This document shows positions 1-7,317 of a stretch of 39,551 bases of DNA, in pieces. The notes below the pieces were generated by a model. It was not told where the DNA came from. It made no database searches and saw nothing but the letters and a program-made list of their open reading frames with translations. Where the stretch lies: positions 1 through 39,551 of the forward strand of contig JAFQHV010000015.1 of the NCBI GenBank assembly GCA_017397835.1, read 5' to 3'. Position 1 is the first letter of the stretch. Every line of letters begins with the position of its first letter. Both the position numbers and the translations under genes were made by a program. This DNA is from Oscillospiraceae bacterium (GTDB lineage Bacteria > Bacillota > Clostridia > Oscillospirales > Oscillospiraceae).

Positions 1-31
1 CTCATTTAACGCGGGCCGCACAGCGCGCACG

Positions 32-64
32 TAAAAACAGACCCCGTCTTGCGACGGAGTCTGT
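32..64 (-). terminator. Intrinsic terminator of the rplM-rpsI operon
   Basis: Arms at 37-48 and 53-64 form a 12-bp stem (one G-U pair) with a GCAA-type loop. On the minus strand a T run follows the stem, just after the rpsI stop codon. An A/T run on the other side means it may also stop plus-strand transcription. Nothing was recognised in bases 1-31. Confidence 0.85.
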
Positions 65-83
65 AAAAATCCAAAGTATGCAA

Positions 84-488
84 TTAGCGCTTGGAGAACT
101 GGGGTGCGCGACGTGCGGCCTTCAGACCGTACTTCTTACGCTCCTTCATACGAGGATCGCGGGTCAGGAAGCCGGCAGCCTTCAGAGCAGCGCGGTTGTT
201 CTCGTCCAGCAGCAGCAGGGCGCGGGCGATACCGTGACGGATGGCGCCGGCCTGGCCGGTCACACCGCCGCCGGCGACGGTGGCGACGACGTCCACCTTG
301 CCCAGGGTGTTGGTGGTGTTCAGGGGCTGACGAACGATCAGCTTCAGGGTATCCAGACCGAAGTAATCGTCGATGTCACGGCCGTTGATGGTGATGGCGC
401 CGGTGCCGTTGGGGAACAGGTGGACACGGGCGACAGAGGACTTACGGCGGCCGGTGCCGTAGAAGTAAGGCTTCTTGCTCTTATACAT
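84..488 (-). CDS. rpsI: 30S ribosomal protein S9
   Basis: Small-subunit ribosomal protein S9 (uS9), about 134 aa, the usual length. Visible family hallmarks are the N-terminal [13 protein letters not shown] block, the NTLGKVDV segment, the [15 protein letters not shown] block and the C-terminal FSKR tail, whose last basic residues reach the P-site tRNA in known ribosomes. Two in-frame ATGs are 6 nt apart (494 and 488). The AGGAGG is only 3 nt from the first but 9 nt from the second, so 488 is chosen. It lies 14 nt downstream of rplM, the standard L13-S9 operon, and is followed by a terminator. Confidence 0.97.
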   Translation of the reverse strand: MYKSKKPYFYGTGRRKSSVARVHLFPNGTGAITINGRDIDDYFGLDTLKLIVRQPLNTTNTLGKVDVVATVAGGGVTGQAGAIRHGIARALLLLDENNRAALKAAGFLTRDPRMKERKKYGLKAARRAPQFSKR

Positions 489-502
489 AATCATTTACCT
501 CC

Positions 503-931
503 TTAGCCGTTCCAGATCTCGGGCTTCTGAGCCGCATGCTCGTGCTCGGCGCCACGGTAGATCTTCAGGCGGGACAGAGCGTCCTTGCTCAGGACGTTCT
601 TGGGCATCATGCCGCGAACAGCGACCTTCATGGCCAGCTCGGGCTTCTCCTGCATCAGGGTGCGGTACTGAACTTCCTTCAGGCCGCCCACCCAACCGGA
701 GTGGGTGCGGTAGTACTTCTGCTCCAGCTTCTTGCCGGTCAGAACAGCCTTCTCCGCATTGATGATGATGACGAAGTCGCCGCAGTCGGCGTGGGGGGTG
801 AACTCGGGCTTCAGCTTGCCGCGCAGCAGGTCGGCAGCGGCGGCGGCAGTCTTACCCAGGGGCTTGCCGGCGGCGTCGAGAACGTACCACTTACGCTCGA
901 TGTTCGCCTTGTTTGCCATAAAAGTAGACAT
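503..931 (-). CDS. rplM: 50S ribosomal protein L13
   Basis: Large-subunit ribosomal protein L13 (uL13), 142 aa. The sequence starts [20 protein letters not shown] and contains the [26 protein letters not shown] and [23 protein letters not shown] blocks typical of the family. An ATG lies further upstream at 946, but it overlaps the Shine-Dalgarno GGAGG. That GGAGG sits 8 nt before the ATG at 931, so 931 is the start. First gene of the rplM-rpsI operon, driven by the consensus promoter at 1012-1040. Confidence 0.97.
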   Translation of the reverse strand: MSTFMANKANIERKWYVLDAAGKPLGKTAAAAADLLRGKLKPEFTPHADCGDFVIIINAEKAVLTGKKLEQKYYRTHSGWVGGLKEVQYRTLMQEKPELAMKVAVRGMMPKNVLSKDALSRLKIYRGAEHEHAAQKPEIWNG

Positions 932-988
932 AGGTGAATCCTCCATTGTTTTTTATCTTGAACCATTGCAGTTGCAAACAGAACAGAC

Positions 989-1004
989 GCCCGGTTGACC
1001 GAGC
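989..1004 (-). promoter_or_regulatory. 5'-terminal hairpin of the rplM leader
   Basis: A 6-bp GC-rich stem with a UCAA tetraloop lies at or within a nucleotide of the predicted transcript start (about 1004-1006). The whole leader is about 74 nt. In other Firmicutes rplM leaders are bound by L13 for autoregulation. Whether this short hairpin plays that part is inference. Confidence 0.45.
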
Positions 1005-1011
1005 AAAATGC

Positions 1012-1040
1012 ATTATAGTATGCCGTTTCTCCCATGTCAA
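1012..1040 (-). promoter_or_regulatory. Consensus sigma-A promoter of rplM-rpsI with A-rich upstream region
   Basis: On the minus strand TTGACA (1035-1040), a 17-nt spacer and TATAAT (1012-1017) match the consensus perfectly. Upstream (about 1041-1130) the template is extremely A-rich, with several A tracts and a tandem AAAACAAGAG-type repeat. That is what an UP element bound by the RNA polymerase alpha subunit looks like. It fits a strongly expressed ribosomal operon. Confidence 0.9.
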
Positions 1041-1153
1041 CCACTTTTTTGTATTTTTTTCTTAAATTTTTTGATATCTCTCTGTTTCTTTTATTTCCTC
1101 TTGTTTTCTCTTGTTTTCTAATTTTCATTTTTCAAATTTGCGTGGGCGTTTTT

Positions 1154-1182
1154 TTGCAAAGCGCAAACTTTTTTGGTAAAAT
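1154..1182 (+). promoter_or_regulatory. Sigma-A promoter of the ttcA-like/gtrA/tetR operon
   Basis: TTGCAA (1154-1159), a 17-nt spacer and TAAAAT (1177-1182). It lies 36 nt before the start codon of the first gene and is divergent from the rplM promoter. Confidence 0.7.
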
Positions 1183-1218
1183 GCGCATAAGATGATTTGA
1201 CCCGGAGGCGAAGCGTCC

Positions 1219-1989
1219 ATGAGAAAGGTTCTGTCCCTCGTGCGCCGGTGCGTGGAGGACTACGATATGATAAAGCCCAACGACCGCATTGCGGTGGGGG
1301 TCTCCGGCGGTAAGGACTCGCTGGTGCTGCTGGCGGCGCTGGCCCAGCTGCGGGACTTTTACCCCGTCCCCTTTACGGTGGAGGCCATCACCCTGGACAT
1401 GGGTGCCGCCGACGGGCGGGAGGGCATGGATTTTACCGCCGTGGAGGCTTACTGCAAGGAACTCAACGTGCCCTTCACCCTGCTGGAGAGTGAGATACAC
1501 CACATCATCTTCGATTTACGCAAGGAGAAGAACCCCTGCTCCATGTGCGCGAAAATGCGCCGGGGCGCCCTGCACAACGCCTTGGTGGAGCGCGGCATCC
1601 ACAAAATCGCTTTGGGCCACCACTACGACGACGCGGTGGAGACCTTTTTGCTGTCCCTGGTCTACGAGGGGCGGCTGTCCTGCTTCCAGCCGGTAACGTG
1701 GCTGGACCGCACCGGGATCAGCCAGATTCGCCCCCTGCTCTACTGCAGCGAGGCTCTGGTGCGCAGCACCGCCAGGCGGTTGGAGCTGCCCGTGGTCCAC
1801 AATCCCTGCCCTGCCGACGGCAACACCCGCCGTCAGGATATGAAAGAGCTTTTGTACGAACTCAACGGCCGCTACCCCGGCCTGAAGGGGCGCATCTTCG
1901 GCGCTATGCAGCGCCTGCCTCTGCCCGAATGGGGGCCGGTAAATCCTCTGGGCCGCCCCATTCAATGGGAGGAAACCGACGATGAATAA
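1219..1989 (+). CDS. TtcA-like tRNA thiolation PP-loop ATPase
   Basis: A 256-aa member of the PP-loop ATPase superfamily, most like tRNA 2-thiocytidine synthetase TtcA. TtcA adenylates C32 of certain tRNAs and replaces its oxygen with sulfur. The PP-loop SGGKDS lies at residues 29-34, a CxxC pair at C107/C110 and a third cysteine at C197. That is the arrangement that holds the [4Fe-4S] cluster in E. coli TtcA. The LGHHYDDAVET motif is at about 132-142. GGAGG lies 10 nt before the ATG. The last 8 bases overlap the GtrA gene, so the two are probably translationally coupled. The exact tRNA substrate is not provable from sequence. Confidence 0.85.
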   Translation: MRKVLSLVRRCVEDYDMIKPNDRIAVGVSGGKDSLVLLAALAQLRDFYPVPFTVEAITLDMGAADGREGMDFTAVEAYCKELNVPFTLLESEIHHIIFDLRKEKNPCSMCAKMRRGALHNALVERGIHKIALGHHYDDAVETFLLSLVYEGRLSCFQPVTWLDRTGISQIRPLLYCSEALVRSTARRLELPVVHNPCPADGNTRRQDMKELLYELNGRYPGLKGRIFGAMQRLPLPEWGPVNPLGRPIQWEETDDE

Positions 1990-2380
1990 ACTGATGAAAC
2001 AAATCCTGCGCTTCGGTTTGGTGGGCGTGATCGCCTTTTTGGTGGATTACGGTCTGTTTTTGCTGTTGACCGAGGTGTGCCGCATCCACTACCTGGTCGC
2101 CAACGTCGCGGCGTTTTTGGTTTCGGTCATCGTAAACTACGTTCTGAGCGTGAAATTTGTCTTTGACGTAGACAAACGCCGCGGTACCGGGGCGCAGTTC
2201 ACTTTCTTCACCGCCATGAGCGCCGTGGGTCTGGGCATCAACGAGCTGATGCTGTGGCTGCTCAGCGGCCTGCTCCCTGTCCCGACCTCTGTGTCCAAGC
2301 TGGCCGCCACCGCAGTGGTCATGGTGTACAATTTCATCTCCCGCAAACTGTTTCTGGAGCGAAAGGACGGTGGAAACTGA
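1982..2380 (+). CDS. GtrA-family membrane protein
   Basis: A 132-aa polytopic protein with four hydrophobic segments (about residues 9-30, 37-58, 75-95 and 103-122). It has the GtrA signatures FGLVGVIAFLVDYG near the N-terminus and NYVLSVKFVF in the middle. GtrA-like proteins are thought to help flip lipid-linked sugars for cell-surface glycosylation, but many members have no assigned role. It overlaps the upstream TtcA-like gene by 8 nt and its TGA overlaps the next ATG by one base. It is therefore the middle of a tight three-gene operon whose products have no obvious common pathway. Confidence 0.85.
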   Translation: MNKLMKQILRFGLVGVIAFLVDYGLFLLLTEVCRIHYLVANVAAFLVSVIVNYVLSVKFVFDVDKRRGTGAQFTFFTAMSAVGLGINELMLWLLSGLLPVPTSVSKLAATAVVMVYNFISRKLFLERKDGGN

Positions 2381-2970
2381 TGTCGAAAAGGGCCGGGCGC
2401 AATACCAAGGGCCGCATCGTATCCGCGGCGTGGAGCCTGTTCTACTCTCAGGGCTACGACAATACCACTGTGGAGGAGATCATCGAGGAATCGGGCACCT
2501 CCCGGGGTTCCTTTTACCATTATTTCGAGGGTAAGGATGCCCTGCTTTCCTCCCTGTCCTACCTCTTTGACGAAAAGTATGAGGAGCTGATGGACCAGAT
2601 CACCCCGGATATGGACAGCTTTGAGGCCCTGATGTTCCTCAACCGGGAATTGTTCGCCATGATCGAAAACTCCATCTCTCTGGACCTGCTGGCCCGGCTC
2701 TATTCCTCCCAGCTGGTCACCCGGGGCGAAAAGCACCTGCTGGACCGCAATCGCACCTATTATAAGCTGCTGCGCCGCATCATTTCCGAAGGACAGCAGA
2801 AAGGTCAGCTGACCCAGGATGCCACCGTCAACGAGATGGTGCGGGTCTACGCCATGTGCGAGCGGGCGCTGATCTACGACTGGTGCCTGTCCGAGGGCAG
2901 CTACTCCCTGACCCACTACGGCCGCACCATGCTGCCCCGCTTTTTGGACAGTTTTCGCGTGAAATCGTAA
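2380..2970 (+). CDS. TetR/AcrR-family transcriptional regulator
   Basis: A 196-aa one-component regulator. The N-terminal TetR HTH domain is clear (about residues 8-55: RIVSAAWSLFYSQGYDNTTV, then the GTSRGSFYHYFEGKDAL recognition helix block). The remainder is a variable all-helical ligand domain. The ATG at 2380 overlaps the gtrA stop (TGATG); longer in-frame readings upstream are only read-through of gtrA sequence. A perfect 17-nt palindrome starts 3 nt after its stop codon and is a natural operator candidate. It faces the PutP gene, which it may control. Ligand and targets are unknown. Confidence 0.88.
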   Translation: MSKRAGRNTKGRIVSAAWSLFYSQGYDNTTVEEIIEESGTSRGSFYHYFEGKDALLSSLSYLFDEKYEELMDQITPDMDSFEALMFLNRELFAMIENSISLDLLARLYSSQLVTRGEKHLLDRNRTYYKLLRRIISEGQQKGQLTQDATVNEMVRVYAMCERALIYDWCLSEGSYSLTHYGRTMLPRFLDSFRVKS

Positions 2971-2973
2971 TTT

Positions 2974-2990
2974 TTGTATAATTTATACAA
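2974..2990. promoter_or_regulatory. Perfect 17-nt palindrome, candidate TetR operator
   Basis: TTGTATAATTTATACAA is a perfect inverted repeat with 8-nt arms around a central T, lying between the TetR gene and putP. It contains a TATAAT, so a promoter could be embedded in it. Size and symmetry fit a TetR-family operator; assignment to the adjacent regulator is inference. Confidence 0.5.
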
Positions 2991-3053
2991 TTATCATTTC
3001 TAAATATTGTACAGCCGCAAAAGCATTGTGGCTTATAGTATTTTACGTTTTTT

Positions 3054-3093
3054 ACAGAATGCAGTACGGAGTTTATTCTGTACTGCATTCTGT
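3054..3093. promoter_or_regulatory. 14-bp inverted repeat directly upstream of the putP promoter
   Basis: Perfect 14-nt arms (3054-3067 and 3080-3093) are separated by 12 nt. No T run follows on either strand, so it is not an obvious terminator. It ends at the edge of the putP -35 region (about 3095-3100), where an activator or repressor would bind. Part of the motif (ATTCTGTA) is repeated directly at 3075 and 3088. Confidence 0.5.
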
Positions 3094-3114
3094 ATTTCAT
3101 TCTATGAAAAATTG

Positions 3115-3154
3115 TGGTATAATGCCATGGTCAATAACGGCGGATTCTCCGCCG
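3115..3154 (+). promoter_or_regulatory. Extended -10 promoter and leader hairpin of putP
   Basis: TGGTATAAT (3115-3123) is an extended -10 element. The -35 (about 3095-3100, TTTCAT) is poor, which fits a promoter needing a regulator. A 7-bp hairpin (3138-3144 with 3148-3154) lies about 8 nt after the expected start of transcription and 8 nt before the AGGAG. Confidence 0.6.
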
Positions 3155-3175
3155 AAAAGTTAAGGAGCAGAGAAT

Positions 3176-4627
3176 ATGTTCAACACAGAAAGTTTTGTAT
3201 TCCTGGTGTACCTGCTGTTTATGCTGGGAATCGGCATCTTCTTCTTCCTGAAGAGCCGCAACACCGGTGAGAAGGGTTATTTCCTGGGCGGCCGTCAGAT
3301 GGGTCCCTGGGTGTCCGCTCTGTCTGCCGGTGCCTCTGACATGAGCGCGTGGGTGCTGATGGGCCTGCCCGCCTCCATCTATGCCGCCGGTATCGGCCAG
3401 GCGTGGATCGCCATCGGCCTGGCCATCGGCTACGCCATCAGCTGGACCGTTCAGGCCCCCCGCCTGCGCAAGTTCTCCATCGTGGCTGACGACTCCATCA
3501 CCATTCCCCAGTACCTGACCAATCGCTTCCGTTCCAAGTCCAAGGCGCTGCAGATCCTGTGCGCGGTCATCTTCCTGGTGGCCTACACCGTGTACGCCGC
3601 CTCCTCCATCAAGGCCTGCGGCACTCTGTTCAATCAGGTCATGGGCATCGACACCACCGTTGCCATGTACATCGCCGCCGTGGTCATCATCAGCTACACC
3701 TTCCTGGGCGGCTTCTCCGCCGTGTGCTGGACCGACTTTTTCCAGGGCCTGCTGATGCTGGGCGCCCTGCTCATCGCCCCCATCTTTGCTCTGGGCGTCA
3801 TCAATGCCGGTCAGGGTGCCGCCAACGTGGTCCTGCCCGACAACTACTGGAATCTGTTCGGCAACTGGAAGGACATCGTATCCGGTCTGGGCTGGGGCCT
3901 TGGCTACTTCGGCATGCCCCACATCATCATCCGCTTTATGTCCCTGAAGAGCCAGAAAGACCTGAAGAAGTCCGCCAAGATCGGCATCACCTGGACTACC
4001 CTGATCGTCATCTTCTCCGTGGCTGCGGGCTGCATCGGCCACCTGCTGCTGGGCGACATCGCCGACAGCTCCACCGTCTTTATCCAGATGGTGCGCAAGC
4101 TGTTCCCCGCCCTGATCTCCGGTGTGCTGCTGTCCGCCATCCTTTCTGCGGCCATGTCCACCGCCGACTCCCAGCTGCTGGCTGCCTCCTCCGCCTTTGC
4201 AAGCGACGTGTATAAGCCCGTCATCCGCAAGAACAAAGCCACCGACAAGGAGATGCTGTGGGCCGGCCGCTTCGTGGTGCTGGCCATCGCTGTTATTGCC
4301 GTGGTGATCGCCTCCGACCCCAACAGCGGCACCATCATGAGTCTGGTGGAGAATGCATGGGGCGTGTTCGGCGCCGCCTTTGGTCCCGTCATCATGCTCT
4401 CCCTGTTCTGGAAGCGGTTTAACTTCGCCGGTGCCGTGGCCGGTATCGTGGTGGGCGCCGTGGTGGACATCGGTTGGTTTGCCTTCCTGTCCTCCACCGG
4501 CATCTACGAGATCATCCCCGGCTTCCTTGCCAGCACCGTTGCCGCCGTGGCGGTCACCCTGCTGACCAAGAAGCCCGCCGCCGAGGTAGAGGCCCTGTAC
4601 GACAAGGCCGTTGCCTACGACGACTAA
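3176..4627 (+). CDS. putP: Sodium/proline symporter (PutP-like)
   Basis: A 483-aa solute:sodium symporter of the SSS family with about 13 transmembrane helices. The N-terminal GYFLGGRQMGPWVSALSAGASDMSAWVLMGLPAS block is diagnostic of PutP-type proline transporters. The SAAMSTADSQLLAASSAFASD block in TM8 carries the serine/threonine residues that coordinate sodium in characterised PutP. It probably imports proline with Na+ at the cytoplasmic membrane. AGGAG lies 8 nt before the ATG. It is transcribed alone, with its own promoter, a strong terminator, and palindromes upstream that suggest tight control. Confidence 0.92.
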   Translation: MFNTESFVFLVYLLFMLGIGIFFFLKSRNTGEKGYFLGGRQMGPWVSALSAGASDMSAWVLMGLPASIYAAGIGQAWIAIGLAIGYAISWTVQAPRLRKFSIVADDSITIPQYLTNRFRSKSKALQILCAVIFLVAYTVYAASSIKACGTLFNQVMGIDTTVAMYIAAVVIISYTFLGGFSAVCWTDFFQGLLMLGALLIAPIFALGVINAGQGAANVVLPDNYWNLFGNWKDIVSGLGWGLGYFGMPHIIIRFMSLKSQKDLKKSAKIGITWTTLIVIFSVAAGCIGHLLLGDIADSSTVFIQMVRKLFPALISGVLLSAILSAAMSTADSQLLAASSAFASDVYKPVIRKNKATDKEMLWAGRFVVLAIAVIAVVIASDPNSGTIMSLVENAWGVFGAAFGPVIMLSLFWKRFNFAGAVAGIVVGAVVDIGWFAFLSSTGIYEIIPGFLASTVAAVAVTLLTKKPAAEVEALYDKAVAYDD

Positions 4628-4644
4628 TTCCATCCGAAGCATCT

Positions 4645-4677
4645 GCGGCGGCTCTCAGACGAGAGCCGCCGCTTTTT
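4645..4677 (+). terminator. Intrinsic terminator of putP
   Basis: A perfect 12-bp GC-rich stem (4645-4656 with 4661-4672), a 4-nt loop, then five T. Confidence 0.95.
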
Positions 4678-4687
4678 GCCCGTATCC

Positions 4688-4743
4688 TTGCATTTTATGA
4701 AAAAGTGTGCTATACTGTGAAATTAAGTACAGGCAGTACTTAA
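4688..4743 (+). promoter_or_regulatory. Promoter of the CorC-like gene with an inverted repeat at the start site
   Basis: TTGCAT (4688-4693), 17 nt, TATACT (4711-4716). An inverted repeat, TTAAGTAC (4723-4730) with GTACTTAA (4736-4743) and a 5-nt spacer, covers the expected transcription start. It could be an operator or a 5' hairpin. Confidence 0.7.
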
Positions 4744-4777
4744 AATATGATATAGAAAGCAGAGTTGATTCGTCCAA

Positions 4778-6031
4778 ATGGACCCCACCAGTACAGGAAT
4801 GATAGTAGCGTTAGTGATCCTCATCGCCATGTCGGCCTACTTCTCCGCCACCGAGACCGCATTCACCTCCCTGAACCGCATCCGCCTGAAGAACAAGGCC
4901 GATGACGGCGACCGGCGGGCCGCGCGCACCCTCGCTTTGGCCGAGCAGTACGACAAACTGCTGTCCACCATCCTGATCGGCAACAACATCGTCAACATCA
5001 CCGCCGCCACCATTGCCACCCTGCTGTTCACCAAGTATTTCCCCGCGAACGGCGCCGCCATTTCCACCGTCGTTTTGACCGTGGTCGTTTTGATTTTTGG
5101 CGAGATCTCTCCCAAGAGCCTCGCCAAGGAGTATCCGGAACGGTGGGCCCTGTTCGCCACCCCCCTGCTTTCCCTGTTCACCATTATCCTCACCCCCCTC
5201 AACTTCCTGTTCGGCCTGTGGCGCAAGCTGCTGGGTCTGCTGATTCGCAAAAACGAAGAGGACGTCATTACCGAAGAAGAACTGGTGGGCATGGTGGAAC
5301 AGGCCGAGACCGAGGGCGGTCTGGATGAGCACGAAAGCGAGCTGATCCGTGCCGCCATTGAGTTCAACGACCTGGAAGTGTCCGAGATCCTCACCCCCCG
5401 CGTGGATCTTGTGGCCGTGGAGGAAAACACCGATGCCGACGAGATCGCCCGTCTGCTGACTGAAAGCGGCTATTCCCGTCTGCCTGTCTATAAAGAAAGC
5501 ATCGACAACATTATCGGTGTCATCCACGAAAAGGATTTCTACGCCGCCCGCTACCGCGGGTTCAAGTCCCTGTCCGAGCTCATCGGCAGCGTGATGTACA
5601 CCACCGGCAGCACCAAGATCTCCGACCTGCTTCGCATCCTGCAAAAGAGCAAGGCTCACATGGCCGTGGTCGTGGATGAGTACGGCGGCACCGAGGGTAT
5701 TGTTACCCTGGAGGATATCCTGGAAGAGCTGGTTGGTGAAATTTGGGACGAACACGACGAGGTCGTGGAGTCCTTCCGCAAACTGGACGACGGCAGCTAC
5801 GTCATCCAGTGCAGCGCCAGCCTTGACGACCTGTACGACCTGTTCTCCGTCAAGGGCGACCCCGACGCCAGCACCATTTCCGGCTGGGTCGTGGACCAGC
5901 TTGGCCGCGTACCCGAACAGGGTGATACGTTCCGGTCCGAAGGGCTGGAAGTCACCGTTACCCAGGTGGAGCAGCGCCGCGTGATGGAAATCCAAGTCAG
6001 TGTCCTTCCCGAAGAAGAGGAAGATGAATAA
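4778..6031 (+). CDS. CNNM/CorC (HlyC) family membrane protein with CBS pair
   Basis: A 417-aa protein with the standard order: DUF21/CNNM transmembrane domain (about residues 5-180, including SAYFSATETAFTSLNRIRLK and FGEISPKSLAKEYPE), two CBS domains (about 205-325) and a C-terminal CorC/HlyC domain (about 340-410). Members of this family are implicated in Mg2+ or Co2+ efflux and resistance; the older name haemolysin is not a reliable function. The EEEEDE tail is strongly acidic. No good Shine-Dalgarno precedes the ATG (only a GCAGAG stretch), so the exact start is less certain. It is a single-gene unit between its own promoter and a bidirectional terminator. Confidence 0.88.
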   Translation: MDPTSTGMIVALVILIAMSAYFSATETAFTSLNRIRLKNKADDGDRRAARTLALAEQYDKLLSTILIGNNIVNITAATIATLLFTKYFPANGAAISTVVLTVVVLIFGEISPKSLAKEYPERWALFATPLLSLFTIILTPLNFLFGLWRKLLGLLIRKNEEDVITEEELVGMVEQAETEGGLDEHESELIRAAIEFNDLEVSEILTPRVDLVAVEENTDADEIARLLTESGYSRLPVYKESIDNIIGVIHEKDFYAARYRGFKSLSELIGSVMYTTGSTKISDLLRILQKSKAHMAVVVDEYGGTEGIVTLEDILEELVGEIWDEHDEVVESFRKLDDGSYVIQCSASLDDLYDLFSVKGDPDASTISGWVVDQLGRVPEQGDTFRSEGLEVTVTQVEQRRVMEIQVSVLPEEEEDE

Positions 6032-6034
6032 ATC

Positions 6035-6067
6035 AAAAGACCGATGTGCCATGCACATCGGTCTTTT
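6035..6067. terminator. Bidirectional terminator between convergent genes
   Basis: A perfect 15-bp stem (6035-6049 with 6053-6067) has a CAT loop, A4 at one side and T4 at the other. It can end both the CorC-like gene (plus) and the anti-sigma gene (minus). Confidence 0.92.
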
Positions 6068-6068
6068 C

Positions 6069-6692
6069 TTATTGCTGCCGTGTCGCCTGCAGCCAGCCAC
6101 CCGCCGGATTTTGGATGTAGAGGTATTCCCCATCCTCACTCTGCCACACGGGTCGGCCCACCAGCTCCTTCGTCCCCACGGAGGGATAGCTGGGCTCATC
6201 CGGCGCGGTAAACGCCAGCTCACCCAGATACCGCACGTCGTCGGGCAGTTCGGACTGAAGGGGAAATTCCTCCCCCACGAGCACATATCTCCCCTGTTCC
6301 GTACGGAACACCGGCTCAAATACGCCGGCGGTCTCCCCGGCAGCACCCTTATCGGCGGCGGAGGGTGCCCGCGCCGTGGATTGCTCGGTCATATACTTGT
6401 ATCTGTCGTCGACGGCTCCATCGGCCAGGATGCCCCCGGCCGCATCCATTACGTCGGAAAACGTACCAAACACACCGTTGTGCGTACTCTGCGCTTCCGC
6501 CTCCGGCGCGGCCATTCCCGCCGGCTGCACGGCGGGCAGGAGGTATAGCCCCGCACAGACCACCACCGCGGCGGCGGCCGCCGTCGCCACCTGCCACACG
6601 GGCACTCTGCGGCGGGCCGGTCGTTCCTCGGCTTCCAAAATCAATTCGTCATCGATATGCCCCACGGCATCCAGCAAATATTCGGTGTTCAT
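6069..6692 (-). CDS. Probable membrane-anchored anti-sigma factor
   Basis: A 207-aa protein with a short cytoplasmic N-terminus (residues 1-30, starting MNTEYLLDAVGHIDDELILEA), one hydrophobic helix (about 33-54) and an extracellular part rich in Ala, Glu and Pro. No zinc-finger HxxxCxxC is present. Its ATG overlaps the sigma-factor stop by 4 nt (ATGA), so the two are translationally coupled. Function is inferred from this arrangement: ECF sigma genes are very often followed by a one-helix anti-sigma protein that holds the sigma factor at the membrane until a signal arrives. The C-terminal region (about 135-205) has no motif I recognise and may sense the signal. Confidence 0.75.
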   Translation of the reverse strand: MNTEYLLDAVGHIDDELILEAEERPARRRVPVWQVATAAAAAVVVCAGLYLLPAVQPAGMAAPEAEAQSTHNGVFGTFSDVMDAAGGILADGAVDDRYKYMTEQSTARAPSAADKGAAGETAGVFEPVFRTEQGRYVLVGEEFPLQSELPDDVRYLGELAFTAPDEPSYPSVGTKELVGRPVWQSEDGEYLYIQNPAGGWLQATRQQ

Positions 6693-7249
6693 ACCGCAAC
6701 GCCCTCCTTTTCCAGTTCGTTCCGCAGTTTCCGCCGCATACGGTGCAGGCGGGACTTCACCTGACTTTCCCCCATGCCGAATTGGCGGCACAGGGTGCGG
6801 ATATCATCCAGATACCAGTACCGGCGGACAAACAGCTGCCGGTCCTGCTTGCTTTGCCTGCGCAGGAAATCCGAGATCAGCCGGGCGGTCTGCTCCGCCT
6901 CCAACGCCTGCTCCACCCCGTCCCGGGCGGCAAGGCAGTCTTCCAGTTCCTCCAGTGCCAGCTCCACCGTCCCGCCGCCCCGTTTTTCCGCCCGGTCCCG
7001 CCGCCAGCGGTCCAAACTGAGGTTGCGGGTCAGGGTACCGAAAAAGGCCTGCAGCACCGCGGGCCGCTGGGGCGGCATGGCGTTCCACGCCCGCAGCCAG
7101 GTGTCGTTGACACACTCCTCGGCATCCTCCGCCCGGCTCAGGATATTCCGTGCCACCGTGCGGCAGTAGGCGCCGTATTTCAGCTCGCTCTCCTCGATGG
7201 CCTGCTGGGACCGTGCCCAGTACAGGTCAATGATACAGCTATCTTCCAT
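6689..7249 (-). CDS. ECF-type RNA polymerase sigma factor
   Basis: A 186-aa sigma-70-family protein with only regions 2 and 4. Region 2 spans about residues 25-90 (AEDAEECVNDTWLRAWNAM, then FFGTLTRNLSLDRWRRDRAEKR). Region 4 is at the C-terminus (LCRQFGMGESQVKSRLHRMRRKLRNEL, a helix-turn-helix for -35 recognition). The start at 7249 is preceded by a GGGGGAG. A longer reading upstream would run back through the preceding gene's terminator and is rejected. It is followed by the coupled anti-sigma gene. An ECF-like promoter upstream suggests autoregulation. Confidence 0.88.
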   Translation of the reverse strand: MEDSCIIDLYWARSQQAIEESELKYGAYCRTVARNILSRAEDAEECVNDTWLRAWNAMPPQRPAVLQAFFGTLTRNLSLDRWRRDRAEKRGGGTVELALEELEDCLAARDGVEQALEAEQTARLISDFLRRQSKQDRQLFVRRYWYLDDIRTLCRQFGMGESQVKSRLHRMRRKLRNELEKEGVAV

Positions 7250-7272
7250 CCGGGTCTCCCCCTTTAACTCTA

Positions 7273-7300
7273 TAGACGAAAAAGCACGCCGTCCGTTGCA
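7273..7300 (-). promoter_or_regulatory. Candidate autoregulated ECF promoter
   Basis: On the minus strand TGCAAC (7295-7300), a 16-nt spacer and CGTCTA (7273-7278) resemble the general ECF pattern of an AAC-type -35 and a CGTC -10. It lies 23 nt before the sigma-factor start. Two hexamers alone are weak evidence. Confidence 0.35.
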
Positions 7301-7315
7301 GAAGGCGTGCTTTTT
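7279..7315 (-). terminator. Terminator of the secreted deacetylase-like gene
   Basis: 12-nt arms (7279-7290 and 7304-7315) enclose a 13-nt loop, with a T run on both strands, starting 2 nt after the stop codon of the upstream gene. It overlaps the spacer and -35 of the candidate ECF promoter. Confidence 0.85.
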
Positions 7316-7317
7316 CA

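Noticed and set aside
3131-4642. A 503-codon antisense frame over putP
   Set aside because: Same codon-bias shadow; low-complexity His/Gly/Asp-rich translation without motifs.
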